Origin: Deltaproteobacteria bacterium
GTDB taxonomy: Bacteria; Desulfobacterota; Desulfobacteria; Desulfobacterales; ETH-SRB1
DNA: 5,172 nt
NCBI GenBank assembly: GCA_030627475.1
Contig: DAOURZ010000124.1
Span: 1-5,172 of the forward strand
Direction of reading: 5' to 3'
Both the position numbers and the translations under genes were made by a program. Under the pieces are notes generated by a model. The model was given only the letters and a program-made list of their open reading frames with translations, had not been told where the DNA came from and searched no databases. How positions within the stretch are numbered: the first letter of the stretch is position 1; the number at the start of each line of letters is the position of its first letter. Shown here one piece after another: positions 1 through 5,172 of the stretch.

Positions 1-287
1 ACATTAAGCTTATCAGACAACAGTTCAATATTTCTCTGGAAAATACTGACAGCAATGATTATTATATACTGAAGCTGTTGCCGCTGAAGAAAACAAATGA
101 TTTGTCATACATAAACCTGTCAATTTCAAAAAAGACATTTTATCTTGAAGAGATTGTTACATATAATGCATACGGTGATGAGACCCGAATAAAGCTGATT
201 GATATTAAACTATTGGAGAATCCTGACGATTCGATGTTTATTTTTAAGATACCTTATGGTACAGATGTGCTGAAACTTGATGAATAA
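1..287 (+). CDS. lolA: Outer-membrane lipoprotein carrier protein LolA-like, C-terminal part (5' end outside window)
   Basis: The reading frame is open from the left edge (first full codon at position 3) to TAA at 285-287, giving about 94 C-terminal residues; the start lies outside. The visible part has the strand-rich pattern of the LolA fold: 'YYILKLLP', then 'YINLSISKKTFYLEEIVTYN', an 'AYGDETRIKLIDIKLLENP' segment, and the closing 'FIFKIPYGTDVLKLDE', which matches the usual LolA end of F-x-F-x-x-P-x-G-x-D-V. LolA proteins shuttle lipoproteins across the periplasm from the inner-membrane Lol exporter to the outer membrane, so a signal peptide would be expected in the missing N-terminus. The methionine-like TTG at 78 is internal and not the start. 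nadA follows 88 bases later on the same strand. The call rests on pattern recognition of a partial protein; another LolA/LolB-fold protein is possible. Confidence 0.72.
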   Translation, partial: IKLIRQQFNISLENTDSNDYYILKLLPLKKTNDLSYINLSISKKTFYLEEIVTYNAYGDETRIKLIDIKLLENPDDSMFIFKIPYGTDVLKLDE

Positions 288-293
288 GAACCG

Positions 294-357
294 GTTTACA
301 GTTTACGGCTTACGGTTCATGGCTGTTCAAAACATGAAACTGTGAACTGTTACGTAA
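294..357. repeat. Heptad tandem repeat forming an imperfect hairpin
   Basis: Between lolA and nadA the left side reads as consecutive 7-base units: gtttaca (294-300), gtttacg (301-307), gcttacg (308-314), gttcatg (315-321), and a decayed gctgttc. The right side (333-357) holds the same kind of unit in reverse orientation, atgaaac (334-340) and tgtgaac (341-347), followed by a degenerate copy. Bases 316-321 pair with 333-338. Bases 296-306 pair with 342-352, with one G-U and one mismatch, leaving about one unpaired heptad on the left. There is no U-tract after the stem, so it is not a classical terminator. It could be a REP-like intergenic repeat or an RNA structure in the nadA leader. Confidence 0.6.
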
Positions 358-375
358 GGAACATGGATATAAAAA

Positions 376-1269
376 ATGAGAGATAAGATAAAAAACCTGC
401 TGAAAAAGAGAAAAGCAATTATGCTTGCACATAATTACCAGCCTCCGGAGATACAGGATATTGCTGATCTTTGCGGTGATTCACTTGAATTGAGTATAAA
501 AGCTTCCAAGACAGATGCCGAGGTTATTTTGTTTTGTGGAGTAACTTTTATGGCAGAGACAGCTTCAATCCTGTCGCCGCATAAGACAGTTCTGCTTCCG
601 CGCAAAGATGCAGGGTGTCCTATGGCGGACATGGTAATTCCGGAAGACCTTCAAGCCAGGCTTGCAGAATTTCCTCCAATGCCGGTTGTAACTTATGTTA
701 ATTCATCTGCATCGGTTAAGGCGATCTCAACTATTTGCTGCACATCTGCGAATGTTGTTGCGGTCGTAAACAGTCTTGATGCTGATGAACTCATGATGGT
801 TCCTGATCGAAACCTTGCTATGTATACAGCTTTGCATTCAAAAAAGAAGATACATTTCTGGGATGGATACTGTCCGGTTCATGACAACCTCACTGTTGCA
901 GATGTTAATGCTGCAAAACAAAAGTATTCTGATGCCGTTTTTATGGCTCATCCGGAATGTCCGCCGGAAATTATTAATATAGCGGATGTTGCTTTAAGTA
1001 CTTCGGGCATGATCAGATATGCCATGGAATCAAAAAGCAGATCTTTTATCGTAGGGACTGAAACAGGATTGCTTTATTCATTGAAAAAGGCAAATCCCGA
1101 CAAATCTTTTTATCCTGCATCTTCAAACATGGAATGTAGCGATATGAAGAAGATCACTCTTGAAGATATTGTCAGAAGCCTTGAATTCATGGAAGGTAAG
1201 GTTAAAGTGCCTGAAGATATACAGCGGCCTGCGTTAAAAGCGGTTCAGAGGATGATAGAGCTTTCGTAA
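376..1269 (+). CDS. nadA: Quinolinate synthase NadA ([4Fe-4S] enzyme)
   Basis: NadA condenses iminoaspartate (made by NadB or an aspartate dehydrogenase) with dihydroxyacetone phosphate to give quinolinate, the precursor of NAD, in the cytoplasm. The 297-residue protein matches the compact NadA form and shows its three internally repeated alpha/beta domains. The three cluster-binding cysteines are present: C81 in 'AGCPMADM', C166 in 'WDGYCPVHDNLT' and C254 in 'NMECSDMKK'. Active-site residues are also visible: H19 and Y21 in 'AHNYQ', Y107 and N109 in 'TYVNSSA', and H192/E194 in 'AHPEC', plus the 'GTETGLLY' segment. An in-frame TAA at 370-372 rules out a longer start. The only purine-rich stretch, 'aagga' at 356-360, is 15 bases from the ATG, so the ribosome binding site is weak or badly spaced. 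No nadB or nadC is in the window. It may be read through from lolA, since I find no convincing promoter in the 88-base gap. Confidence 0.97.
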   Translation: MRDKIKNLLKKRKAIMLAHNYQPPEIQDIADLCGDSLELSIKASKTDAEVILFCGVTFMAETASILSPHKTVLLPRKDAGCPMADMVIPEDLQARLAEFPPMPVVTYVNSSASVKAISTICCTSANVVAVVNSLDADELMMVPDRNLAMYTALHSKKKIHFWDGYCPVHDNLTVADVNAAKQKYSDAVFMAHPECPPEIINIADVALSTSGMIRYAMESKSRSFIVGTETGLLYSLKKANPDKSFYPASSNMECSDMKKITLEDIVRSLEFMEGKVKVPEDIQRPALKAVQRMIELS

Positions 1270-1287
1270 ATAGACTAAAGTTTTTAG

Positions 1288-1345
1288 GGTTCAGGTTTTT
1301 TCTCGTTCCTATGCAGGAACGCAGGAACGAGAAAAAACCTGAACC
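1288..1345. terminator. Long perfect inverted repeat between convergent genes; probable bidirectional terminator / REP-like element
   Basis: Bases 1288-1310 are the exact reverse complement of 1323-1345, a 23-bp stem with a 12-base loop. It sits between the nadA stop (1269) and the yebC stop (1398), where transcription from both sides should end. No clean U-tract follows the stem on either strand; the only T-run is inside the left arm. Termination is therefore inferred from position and stem strength. The core 'ctcgttcct...aggaacgag' resembles a palindromic repeat family common in proteobacterial intergenic regions. The loop and right arm contain an 8-base tandem repeat, gcaggaac (1313-1320 and 1321-1328), so a shorter slipped hairpin (1304-1310 with 1315-1321) is also possible. 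Confidence 0.7.
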
Positions 1346-1397
1346 GTCCGCTGTAAAGTCCAGCCACCGATCCCGAATTTTCGATTCCTTTTTTTTA

Positions 1398-2144
1398 TTA
1401 CATGCTGTTTAAAATTTCCTCCGGGATATCGGCGTTGGTATATACTTTTTGAACATCATCACAATCTTCAAGGTTTTCCATCAATCTTACCATCTGTTCT
1501 GCTTCTTTCCCTTCGAGATTTACTGTTGATTTTGGAAGCATAGTTATTTCAGATGCAATGTAAGATATTGATTCTTTGTCCATTGCTATTTTAACTAATT
1601 CAAAATCCTGAGGTTCGGTGATAATTTCAAAATTACTATCATCCTCTCTCACATCTTCAGCGCCGGCATCTATGGCGATTTCCATCACAACTTCCTCATC
1701 GACGTTATTGTTTTCAACAACAATATAGCCTTTTTTGTCAAACATCCATGCAACGCAGCCATTCTCACCCAAATTCCCTCCGGATTTGCTTAGAATGTGG
1801 CGAATATCAGCAACGGTTCTGTTTTTATTATCTGTTAGTGATTCAATTATAATAGCGGCACCACCCGGGCCGTAACCCTCGTAAATTATATCTTCATAAT
1901 TTACTCCCTCAAGTTCTCCGGTTCCCTTTTTTATAGCTCTTTCAATATTGTCTTTGGGCATGTTTTCGCTTTTTGCTGCCTGAATTGCTGTCCTCAGTCT
2001 TGGATTTGATGCAGGGTCTCCTCCTCCTCCTGTACGAGCTGCTACAGTAATTTCCTTTATGAGTTTTGTAAAGATTTTGCTTCGTTTGGCATCAGTTGCA
2101 CCCTTTTTATGTTTAATTGAAGACCACTTGCTATGACCTGACAT
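1398..2144 (-). CDS. yebC: YebC/TACO1 family protein (translation-associated; formerly annotated as transcriptional regulator)
   Basis: The 248-residue product has the normal family length and the invariant start '[23 protein letters not shown]', followed by the helical N-terminal domain (to about residue 75) with '[20 protein letters not shown]' and '[15 protein letters not shown]'. Next comes '[23 protein letters not shown]' (88-110), then '[14 protein letters not shown]', and the C-terminal 'DAGAEDV' and 'PKSTVNLEG' stretches. I chose the ATG at 2144 because AGGAGG (2155-2150) lies five bases upstream. A longer frame from 2180 would overlap rlmE and add 12 non-family residues. Members were long called DNA-binding regulators (PmpR); mitochondrial TACO1 and more recent bacterial work instead point to a ribosome role in relieving stalls such as those at proline stretches. 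It is the last gene of the radA-rlmE-yebC operon, 16 bases after rlmE. The common yebC-ruvCAB linkage is absent, because yebC ends facing nadA. Confidence 0.96.
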   Translation of the reverse strand: MSGHSKWSSIKHKKGATDAKRSKIFTKLIKEITVAARTGGGGDPASNPRLRTAIQAAKSENMPKDNIERAIKKGTGELEGVNYEDIIYEGYGPGGAAIIIESLTDNKNRTVADIRHILSKSGGNLGENGCVAWMFDKKGYIVVENNNVDEEVVMEIAIDAGAEDVREDDSNFEIITEPQDFELVKIAMDKESISYIASEITMLPKSTVNLEGKEAEQMVRLMENLEDCDDVQKVYTNADIPEEILNSM

Positions 2145-2149
2145 ATTTT

Positions 2150-2155
2150 CCTCCT
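2150..2155 (-). promoter_or_regulatory. Strong ribosome binding site that fixes the yebC start
   Basis: The minus strand reads AGGAGG here, a full consensus Shine-Dalgarno, with a five-base spacer (aaaat) to the ATG at 2144. It is the clearest ribosome binding site in the window and shows that the upstream ATG at 2180, inside rlmE, is not the real start. Confidence 0.9.
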
Positions 2156-2160
2156 GATTT

Positions 2161-2763
2161 TTATCTAAAAACTTGCCCAATTATATAAATCTCTTTACTT
2201 GCCTTTCGGCTGCTTTGTGGTTTGAAAATTTTACTTTTTTTAAAGCAGGCTTTTACTGAATCTGAAAATTTGTTAAAATCTTCGCCCTGAAAAATCTTGC
2301 ACACAAATGATCCTCCAGGCATAAGAGTTTTTTGAGCAATTGACAGAGCTGCTTCACAAAGGTTAAATGATCTTGCAGCATCAACATGTTTATTTCCGGT
2401 TGTAGCCGGTGCCATATCACTTAAAATAACGTTAAATTTTCCCCCTGTTAACTTATTATAAAACTCATCATCAACAGAGAGAATATCCGCAGTATATATC
2501 CTGGCATTTGATGGGATCTTTATAGATAAAGGTTTTAGGTCAACTCCAATTACCTGCCCTTTTTTACCCGCCAATTCTGCCGCATAGATAAGCCATGATC
2601 CCGGTGAGCAACCCAAATCAAGAACTCTGTCTCCTTTTTTAATTAAATTGTATTTTCGATGTATTTCTTTAAGTTTATAAACCGATCTTGCCGGAAAATT
2701 TTCTTTTTTAGCGAGTGTGGAATAATGATCTTCCCACCTCTTGTTTTTTGAATTGTTTCGCAT
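2161..2763 (-). CDS. rlmE: 23S rRNA (uridine-2552-2'-O)-methyltransferase RlmE (RrmJ/FtsJ family)
   Basis: RlmE uses S-adenosylmethionine to methylate the 2'-OH of U2552 in the A-loop of 23S rRNA, a late step of 50S assembly. The 200-residue product is close to the usual length (about 209 in E. coli) and is a single Rossmann-type methyltransferase domain. The SAM-binding motif I is '[11 protein letters not shown]' (47-57), followed by 'GVDLKP' (73-78). The K-D-K-E catalytic tetrad is complete: K30 in 'RSVYKLKEI', D116 in 'LSDMAP', K156 in 'CKIFQG' and E191 in 'SKEIYI'. The start at 2763 lies two bases after the radA stop (taa-ca-atg) without a clear Shine-Dalgarno, which suggests reinitiation by ribosomes finishing radA. 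The stop at 2161 is 16 bases before yebC. Nothing is missing or truncated. Confidence 0.96.
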   Translation of the reverse strand: MRNNSKNKRWEDHYSTLAKKENFPARSVYKLKEIHRKYNLIKKGDRVLDLGCSPGSWLIYAAELAGKKGQVIGVDLKPLSIKIPSNARIYTADILSVDDEFYNKLTGGKFNVILSDMAPATTGNKHVDAARSFNLCEAALSIAQKTLMPGGSFVCKIFQGEDFNKFSDSVKACFKKSKIFKPQSSRKASKEIYIIGQVFR

Positions 2764-2765
2764 TG

Positions 2766-4142
2766 TTAAAATAAAATTTCTATAGCTTTTGCTACTGTTG
2801 TGATCCCAATAACATCTATACCCTTAACTTCCGTCATACGTTTAAGATTGCTTTCCGGTACAAGGCATTTTGAAAAACCCATTTTTTTTGTTTCATTAAC
2901 TCTGGTTTCAATGTGGCTTACAGCTCTGACTTCACCGGTCAATCCTACTTCGCCAAAAACAAGTGTTGCATCAGAAATAGGCTTATCTAAAAAACTTGAT
3001 GCGATGGCGGAAACAATTCCCATGTCAATAGCCGGCTCATCTACCTTTACACCCCCGGCTACATTCATGAATATATCATGACCTATTAAATTCATACCCA
3101 TTTTTTTTTCCATAACAGCTACAAGCAAGGCAACCCTATTTTGATCAAGACCAAGAACTGTTCTTCTTGGTGTTCCAAAATTTGTACTGCTGGCGAGAGC
3201 CTGAAGTTCAACAAGTATCGGTCTGGTGCCTTCCATGCTGGAAGTTACAACTGATCCCGGTGTATTTACAGGACGTTCTGAAAGAAATATCGCAGAAGGA
3301 TTTACAACTTCCGTAAGGCCGGTTTCATTCATTTCAAATACACCTATTTCGTTTGTCGATCCGAATCTGTTTTTAACAGCACGCAGAATTCTGAAAACAT
3401 GATTTCTATCGCCTTCAAAATAAAGAACCGTATCTACCATATGTTCCAAAAGTCTTGGACCGGCTATGGCACCATCTTTTGTTACATGCCCAACCAGAAA
3501 TATTGGAACACTTGTTTTTTTGGCTATGAACATGAGTTTAATGGCTGACTCCCTGACCTGACTTACACTCCCCGGAGCAGAAGTGAGATCCGGGTTGAAC
3601 ATGGTCTGGATGGAATCTATTACAAGTACATCCGGCCTGGTTTCTTTAATCATTGTCTGTATGGATTCTATATCTATTTCTGATGCCACCAGCAAATTGG
3701 TGGAGACAGTTGAAAGCCGTTTGCTTCTCAAGCTTATTTGTTTAATTGATTCTTCCCCGGAAACATAAAGTACCTTATGTCCCATGTTTGCAAGGCCATG
3801 CAATGCCTGCAACATCAGGGTGGATTTGCCTATTCCGGGAGTACCACCTATAAGCACAAGTGTGCCCGGAACAAGCCCGCCTCCCAAAACCCTGTCAAAT
3901 TCGTTGATTCCGGTTAATAAACGATATTCATCCTCAAGTTTAATTGAGTTGATCGGGACAGGTTTTGATTGAAGAGATAATGTATTGCGCCTTGCTTCTT
4001 GAGACGGCTTCACTATTTGCATTTCTTCTACGAATGTCTTCCATTGTCCGCAGTCAGGGCACTTCCCCATCCATTTAGGCGTTTGATATCCACATGCCTG
4101 ACAGCAAAAAAATGTCCTGGAATTTTTTTTCATATTAACCAT
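2766..4142 (-). CDS. radA: DNA repair protein RadA (RecA-like ATPase with Lon-like domain)
   Basis: RadA is a DnaB-like hexameric ATPase that drives branch migration of recombination intermediates in partnership with RecA. The 458-residue product has the full family layout. An N-terminal zinc finger has C14-x2-C17 and C28-x2-C31 within 'CQACGYQTPKWMGKCPDCGQW'. A RecA-like core carries Walker A at 100-107 (GTPGIGKS) and Walker B 'VLVIDS' ending at D176/S177, plus the RadA-specific 'KNRFG' motif at 257-261. A C-terminal Lon-protease-like domain includes 'VAGGVKVDEPAIDMG' (361-375) and 'FGEVGLTGEVR' (396-406). The start is uncertain: ATG at 4142 gives MVNMKKNS, while ATG at 4133 gives MKKNS, which looks more like other family members and is better spaced from the weak 'gcgga' upstream. 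It is the first gene of an operon with rlmE and yebC. Confidence 0.97.
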   Translation of the reverse strand: MVNMKKNSRTFFCCQACGYQTPKWMGKCPDCGQWKTFVEEMQIVKPSQEARRNTLSLQSKPVPINSIKLEDEYRLLTGINEFDRVLGGGLVPGTLVLIGGTPGIGKSTLMLQALHGLANMGHKVLYVSGEESIKQISLRSKRLSTVSTNLLVASEIDIESIQTMIKETRPDVLVIDSIQTMFNPDLTSAPGSVSQVRESAIKLMFIAKKTSVPIFLVGHVTKDGAIAGPRLLEHMVDTVLYFEGDRNHVFRILRAVKNRFGSTNEIGVFEMNETGLTEVVNPSAIFLSERPVNTPGSVVTSSMEGTRPILVELQALASSTNFGTPRRTVLGLDQNRVALLVAVMEKKMGMNLIGHDIFMNVAGGVKVDEPAIDMGIVSAIASSFLDKPISDATLVFGEVGLTGEVRAVSHIETRVNETKKMGFSKCLVPESNLKRMTEVKGIDVIGITTVAKAIEILF

Positions 4143-4173
4143 GTCCGCAAATTGTTATTGTTTGACATTTAAA

Positions 4174-4202
4174 TTTATATCATGGCATTTATATTCTTAC
4201 AA
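4174..4202 (-). promoter_or_regulatory. Probable sigma-70-type promoter of the radA-rlmE-yebC operon
   Basis: On the minus strand, TTGTAA (4202-4197) is followed after exactly 17 bases by TATAAA (4179-4174). These match four of six bases of the -35 consensus and five of six of the -10 consensus at ideal spacing. Transcription would start near 4167, giving a leader of about 25 bases before the ATG at 4142. The position, just upstream of the first gene of a tight operon, supports the call. I see no LexA-like operator overlapping it. Confidence 0.6.
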
Positions 4203-4209
4203 GGTAATC

Positions 4210-4255
4210 GTTTACAGGTTACAAAACTTCACCGAGAACCCAAAGCCCTGAACCC
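4210..4255. repeat. Degenerate heptad-repeat remnant upstream of the PHP gene
   Basis: Two adjacent 7-base units, gtttaca (4210-4216) and ggttaca (4217-4223), match the unit seen between lolA and nadA. Further on, gaaccc recurs at 4236-4241 and 4250-4255, exactly 14 bases (two heptads) apart. The octamer cctgaacc (4247-4254) also occurs at 1338-1345 in the long palindrome. The stretch ends about ten bases before the PHP start codon and seems to occupy the place where a ribosome binding site would normally be. Confidence 0.4.
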
Positions 4256-4266
4256 CTGATCTCATC

Positions 4267-5064
4267 ATGATTGATTATCACGTACATACCTCTCTTTGCC
4301 ACCATGCAGAAGGTGTCATGGAAGCATATATAAAAAAAGCAATAGATACAGGTTTAAAAGAAATATGCTTTCTTGACCATCTGATTATTGCAGAACCAGC
4401 AAACAGACTTTCCATGACACCCGGCGAGGTGCCTTTTTATTTTCAGGCAATTCAGCTTTTTAAAAATAAATACAGCGGCATCATTAATGTTAAAGCCGGC
4501 CTGGAAGTTGATTTTCATCCAAAACATATCAACCTTGTCAGAGATATTGCAGGTATGTATGCATTTGATGTTATCGGAAGTTCTCTGCATTTTCTTGATG
4601 GTATTGATGTAGTGACTCATAGCTCAAAATGGAGTCGGGGAGAAAATGACACAGATTATATTTACGGCCTTTATCTTGAAAATTTTGACAAGATGCTGGA
4701 TTACGATTATTACGATATAATATGTCATTTTGATTTGTTAAAAAAATTTGGAAGGAAACCTTTAAAAAACTTTGATAAAGAAATAAATGAGATCTTGTCA
4801 AAGATAAAAAAGAAGAATTTATCATTGGAGCTTAATACAAGCGGATATAATCATCCGGTTAATGAGACTTATCCTTCCATGGAGATTATAAAAAAATGTT
4901 TTAAAAAGGGGATTTTTTTTACTATCGGGTCAGATGCTCATAAGCCTGAGAGCGTTGGTCAGCATTACGACAAGGCATTGCCATTGCTTGTTTCGGCTGG
5001 ATACAGCCATATAGCCACATTTGAAAAGCAATGTCTCAGAATGATCCCCATTACAGATTTTTAA
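4267..5064 (+). CDS. PHP-domain phosphoesterase, likely histidinol-phosphatase (HisJ/HisK type)
   Basis: The 265-residue protein is a single PHP (polymerase and histidinol phosphatase) domain, the usual length for HisJ-type histidinol-phosphatases, which remove phosphate from L-histidinol phosphate in the penultimate stage of histidine synthesis. The metal ligands of the trinuclear site can be followed: H5 and H7 in 'DYHVHTSLCHHA' with H12/H13, D37/H38 in 'FLDH', E80 in 'GLEVDF', H108 in 'IGSSLHFLDG', H154 in 'CHFDLLKKFG', and D223/H225 in 'GSDAHKPE'. The 'SLHFLDG' and 'SDAHKPE-x2-GQHYDKA' stretches are the best pointers to HisJ over other PHP enzymes. The start is fixed by the family-typical 'MIDYHVHT' and by an in-frame TGA at 4249-4251, yet no Shine-Dalgarno precedes it. 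No other his gene is in the window, so substrate specificity is inferred; a different phosphoester substrate remains possible. Confidence 0.8.
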   Translation: MIDYHVHTSLCHHAEGVMEAYIKKAIDTGLKEICFLDHLIIAEPANRLSMTPGEVPFYFQAIQLFKNKYSGIINVKAGLEVDFHPKHINLVRDIAGMYAFDVIGSSLHFLDGIDVVTHSSKWSRGENDTDYIYGLYLENFDKMLDYDYYDIICHFDLLKKFGRKPLKNFDKEINEILSKIKKKNLSLELNTSGYNHPVNETYPSMEIIKKCFKKGIFFTIGSDAHKPESVGQHYDKALPLLVSAGYSHIATFEKQCLRMIPITDF

Positions 5065-5084
5065 CCTGGGTTGTTATAAACATT

Positions 5085-5172
5085 ATGCCTATTAAAATTA
5101 ACTACAGCACAATTATAGTTCTGTTTGCAAGCTTGCTGATATTCATTGCCATGCCATTCGTTCAAAAGCCGA
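5085..5172 (+). CDS. Start of an unidentified membrane or exported protein (3' end outside window)
   Basis: An ATG at 5085, 20 bases after the PHP stop, opens a frame that stays open to the window edge, giving 29 residues beginning 'MPIKINYSTIIVLFASLL'. The short N-terminus has one lysine and is followed by about 18 hydrophobic residues (roughly 9-26) and then 'VQKP'. This pattern fits a signal anchor or uncleaved signal peptide rather than a soluble start. No clear Shine-Dalgarno precedes it ('cctgggttgttataaacatt'). The short spacing suggests cotranscription with the PHP gene. The visible part is too short to name a family. Confidence 0.5.
   Translation, partial: MPIKINYSTIIVLFASLLIFIAMPFVQKP

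Noticed and set aside
363..386. Seven-codon mini-ORF (MDIKNER) overlapping the nadA start, a possible leader peptide
   Set aside because: The 'aagga' upstream is only two bases from its ATG, and the peptide has no run of regulatory codons. Such a short frame is expected by chance.
435..632. Minus-strand frame inside nadA
   Set aside because: Shadow of a strongly supported gene; no ribosome binding site, no recognisable protein pattern.
1346..1397. T8 run (1389-1396) just before the yebC stop as a U-tract for a plus-strand terminator
   Set aside because: No convincing stem lies directly upstream of it; the strong palindrome ends more than 40 bases earlier.
2145..2180. Extended yebC start at 2180 overlapping rlmE
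   Set aside because: The extra 12 residues are not family-like, and a perfect AGGAGG precedes the MSGHSKW start at 2144.
3101..3112. A/T homopolymer runs of eight or nine bases in radA (also near its start) and in the PHP gene around 4913-4920, as possible phase-variation tracts
   Set aside because: The proteins are housekeeping enzymes, the frames are intact, and such runs are common in AT-rich lysine/phenylalanine codons. There is no evidence of slippage.
2800..3972. Three plus-strand frames inside radA
   Set aside because: Antisense shadows of the conserved RadA coding sequence, with low-complexity composition and no ribosome binding sites.
4162..4167. Perfect TTGACA on the plus strand, possible -35 box for the PHP gene
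   Set aside because: No acceptable -10 lies 16-19 bases downstream: the candidates (gcattt, cattta, atttat) match poorly, and TATATT at 4190-4195 is 22 bases away. It may be chance in AT-rich sequence.
4354..4825. Two overlapping minus-strand frames inside the PHP gene
   Set aside because: They lie antisense to a gene with intact metal-binding motifs and show no domain or signal of their own.

Overview
The window carries bacterial housekeeping genes: five complete protein-coding genes and two genes cut by the window edges. The base composition is AT-rich, with many A/T homopolymer runs. A LolA-type lipoprotein carrier points to a Gram-negative (diderm) bacterium. Intergenic heptad and 'cgttcct'-type palindromic repeats, together with the gene content, make a Desulfobacterota (former deltaproteobacterial) genome my best guess. 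That placement is inference and cannot be proven from this sequence alone.

Layout, left to right. Positions 1-287 (+) hold the C-terminal part of a LolA-like periplasmic lipoprotein carrier. An 88-base spacer with imperfect 7-base tandem repeats folds into a bulged hairpin and is followed by nadA (376-1269, +), the [4Fe-4S] quinolinate synthase of de novo NAD synthesis. nadA converges on a minus-strand gene block. A 128-base gap between them holds a perfect 23-bp inverted repeat (1288-1345), probably a REP-like element that may end transcription from both sides.

The minus-strand block reads radA (4142-2766), rlmE (2763-2161), yebC (2144-1398). Its gaps are 2 and 16 bases, so it is almost certainly one operon, and a good sigma-70-like promoter lies at 4174-4202. 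It joins a RecA-like recombination/branch-migration ATPase, the 23S rRNA 2'-O-methyltransferase for the A-loop, and a YebC/TACO1 family protein. Across the divergent intergenic region (4143-4266) lies a plus-strand PHP-family phosphoesterase that resembles HisJ/HisK histidinol-phosphatase (4267-5064). A second gene begins 20 bases after it with a hydrophobic N-terminal segment and runs off the window (5085-5172).

I see no transposase, CRISPR, tRNA, rRNA, toxin-antitoxin or defence module. All key catalytic residues checked in NadA, RlmE, RadA and the PHP protein are present. The most interesting material is intergenic: the heptad-repeat hairpin, a related repeat remnant before the PHP gene, and the long palindrome between the convergent genes. 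I do not see evidence for a new biological system here.
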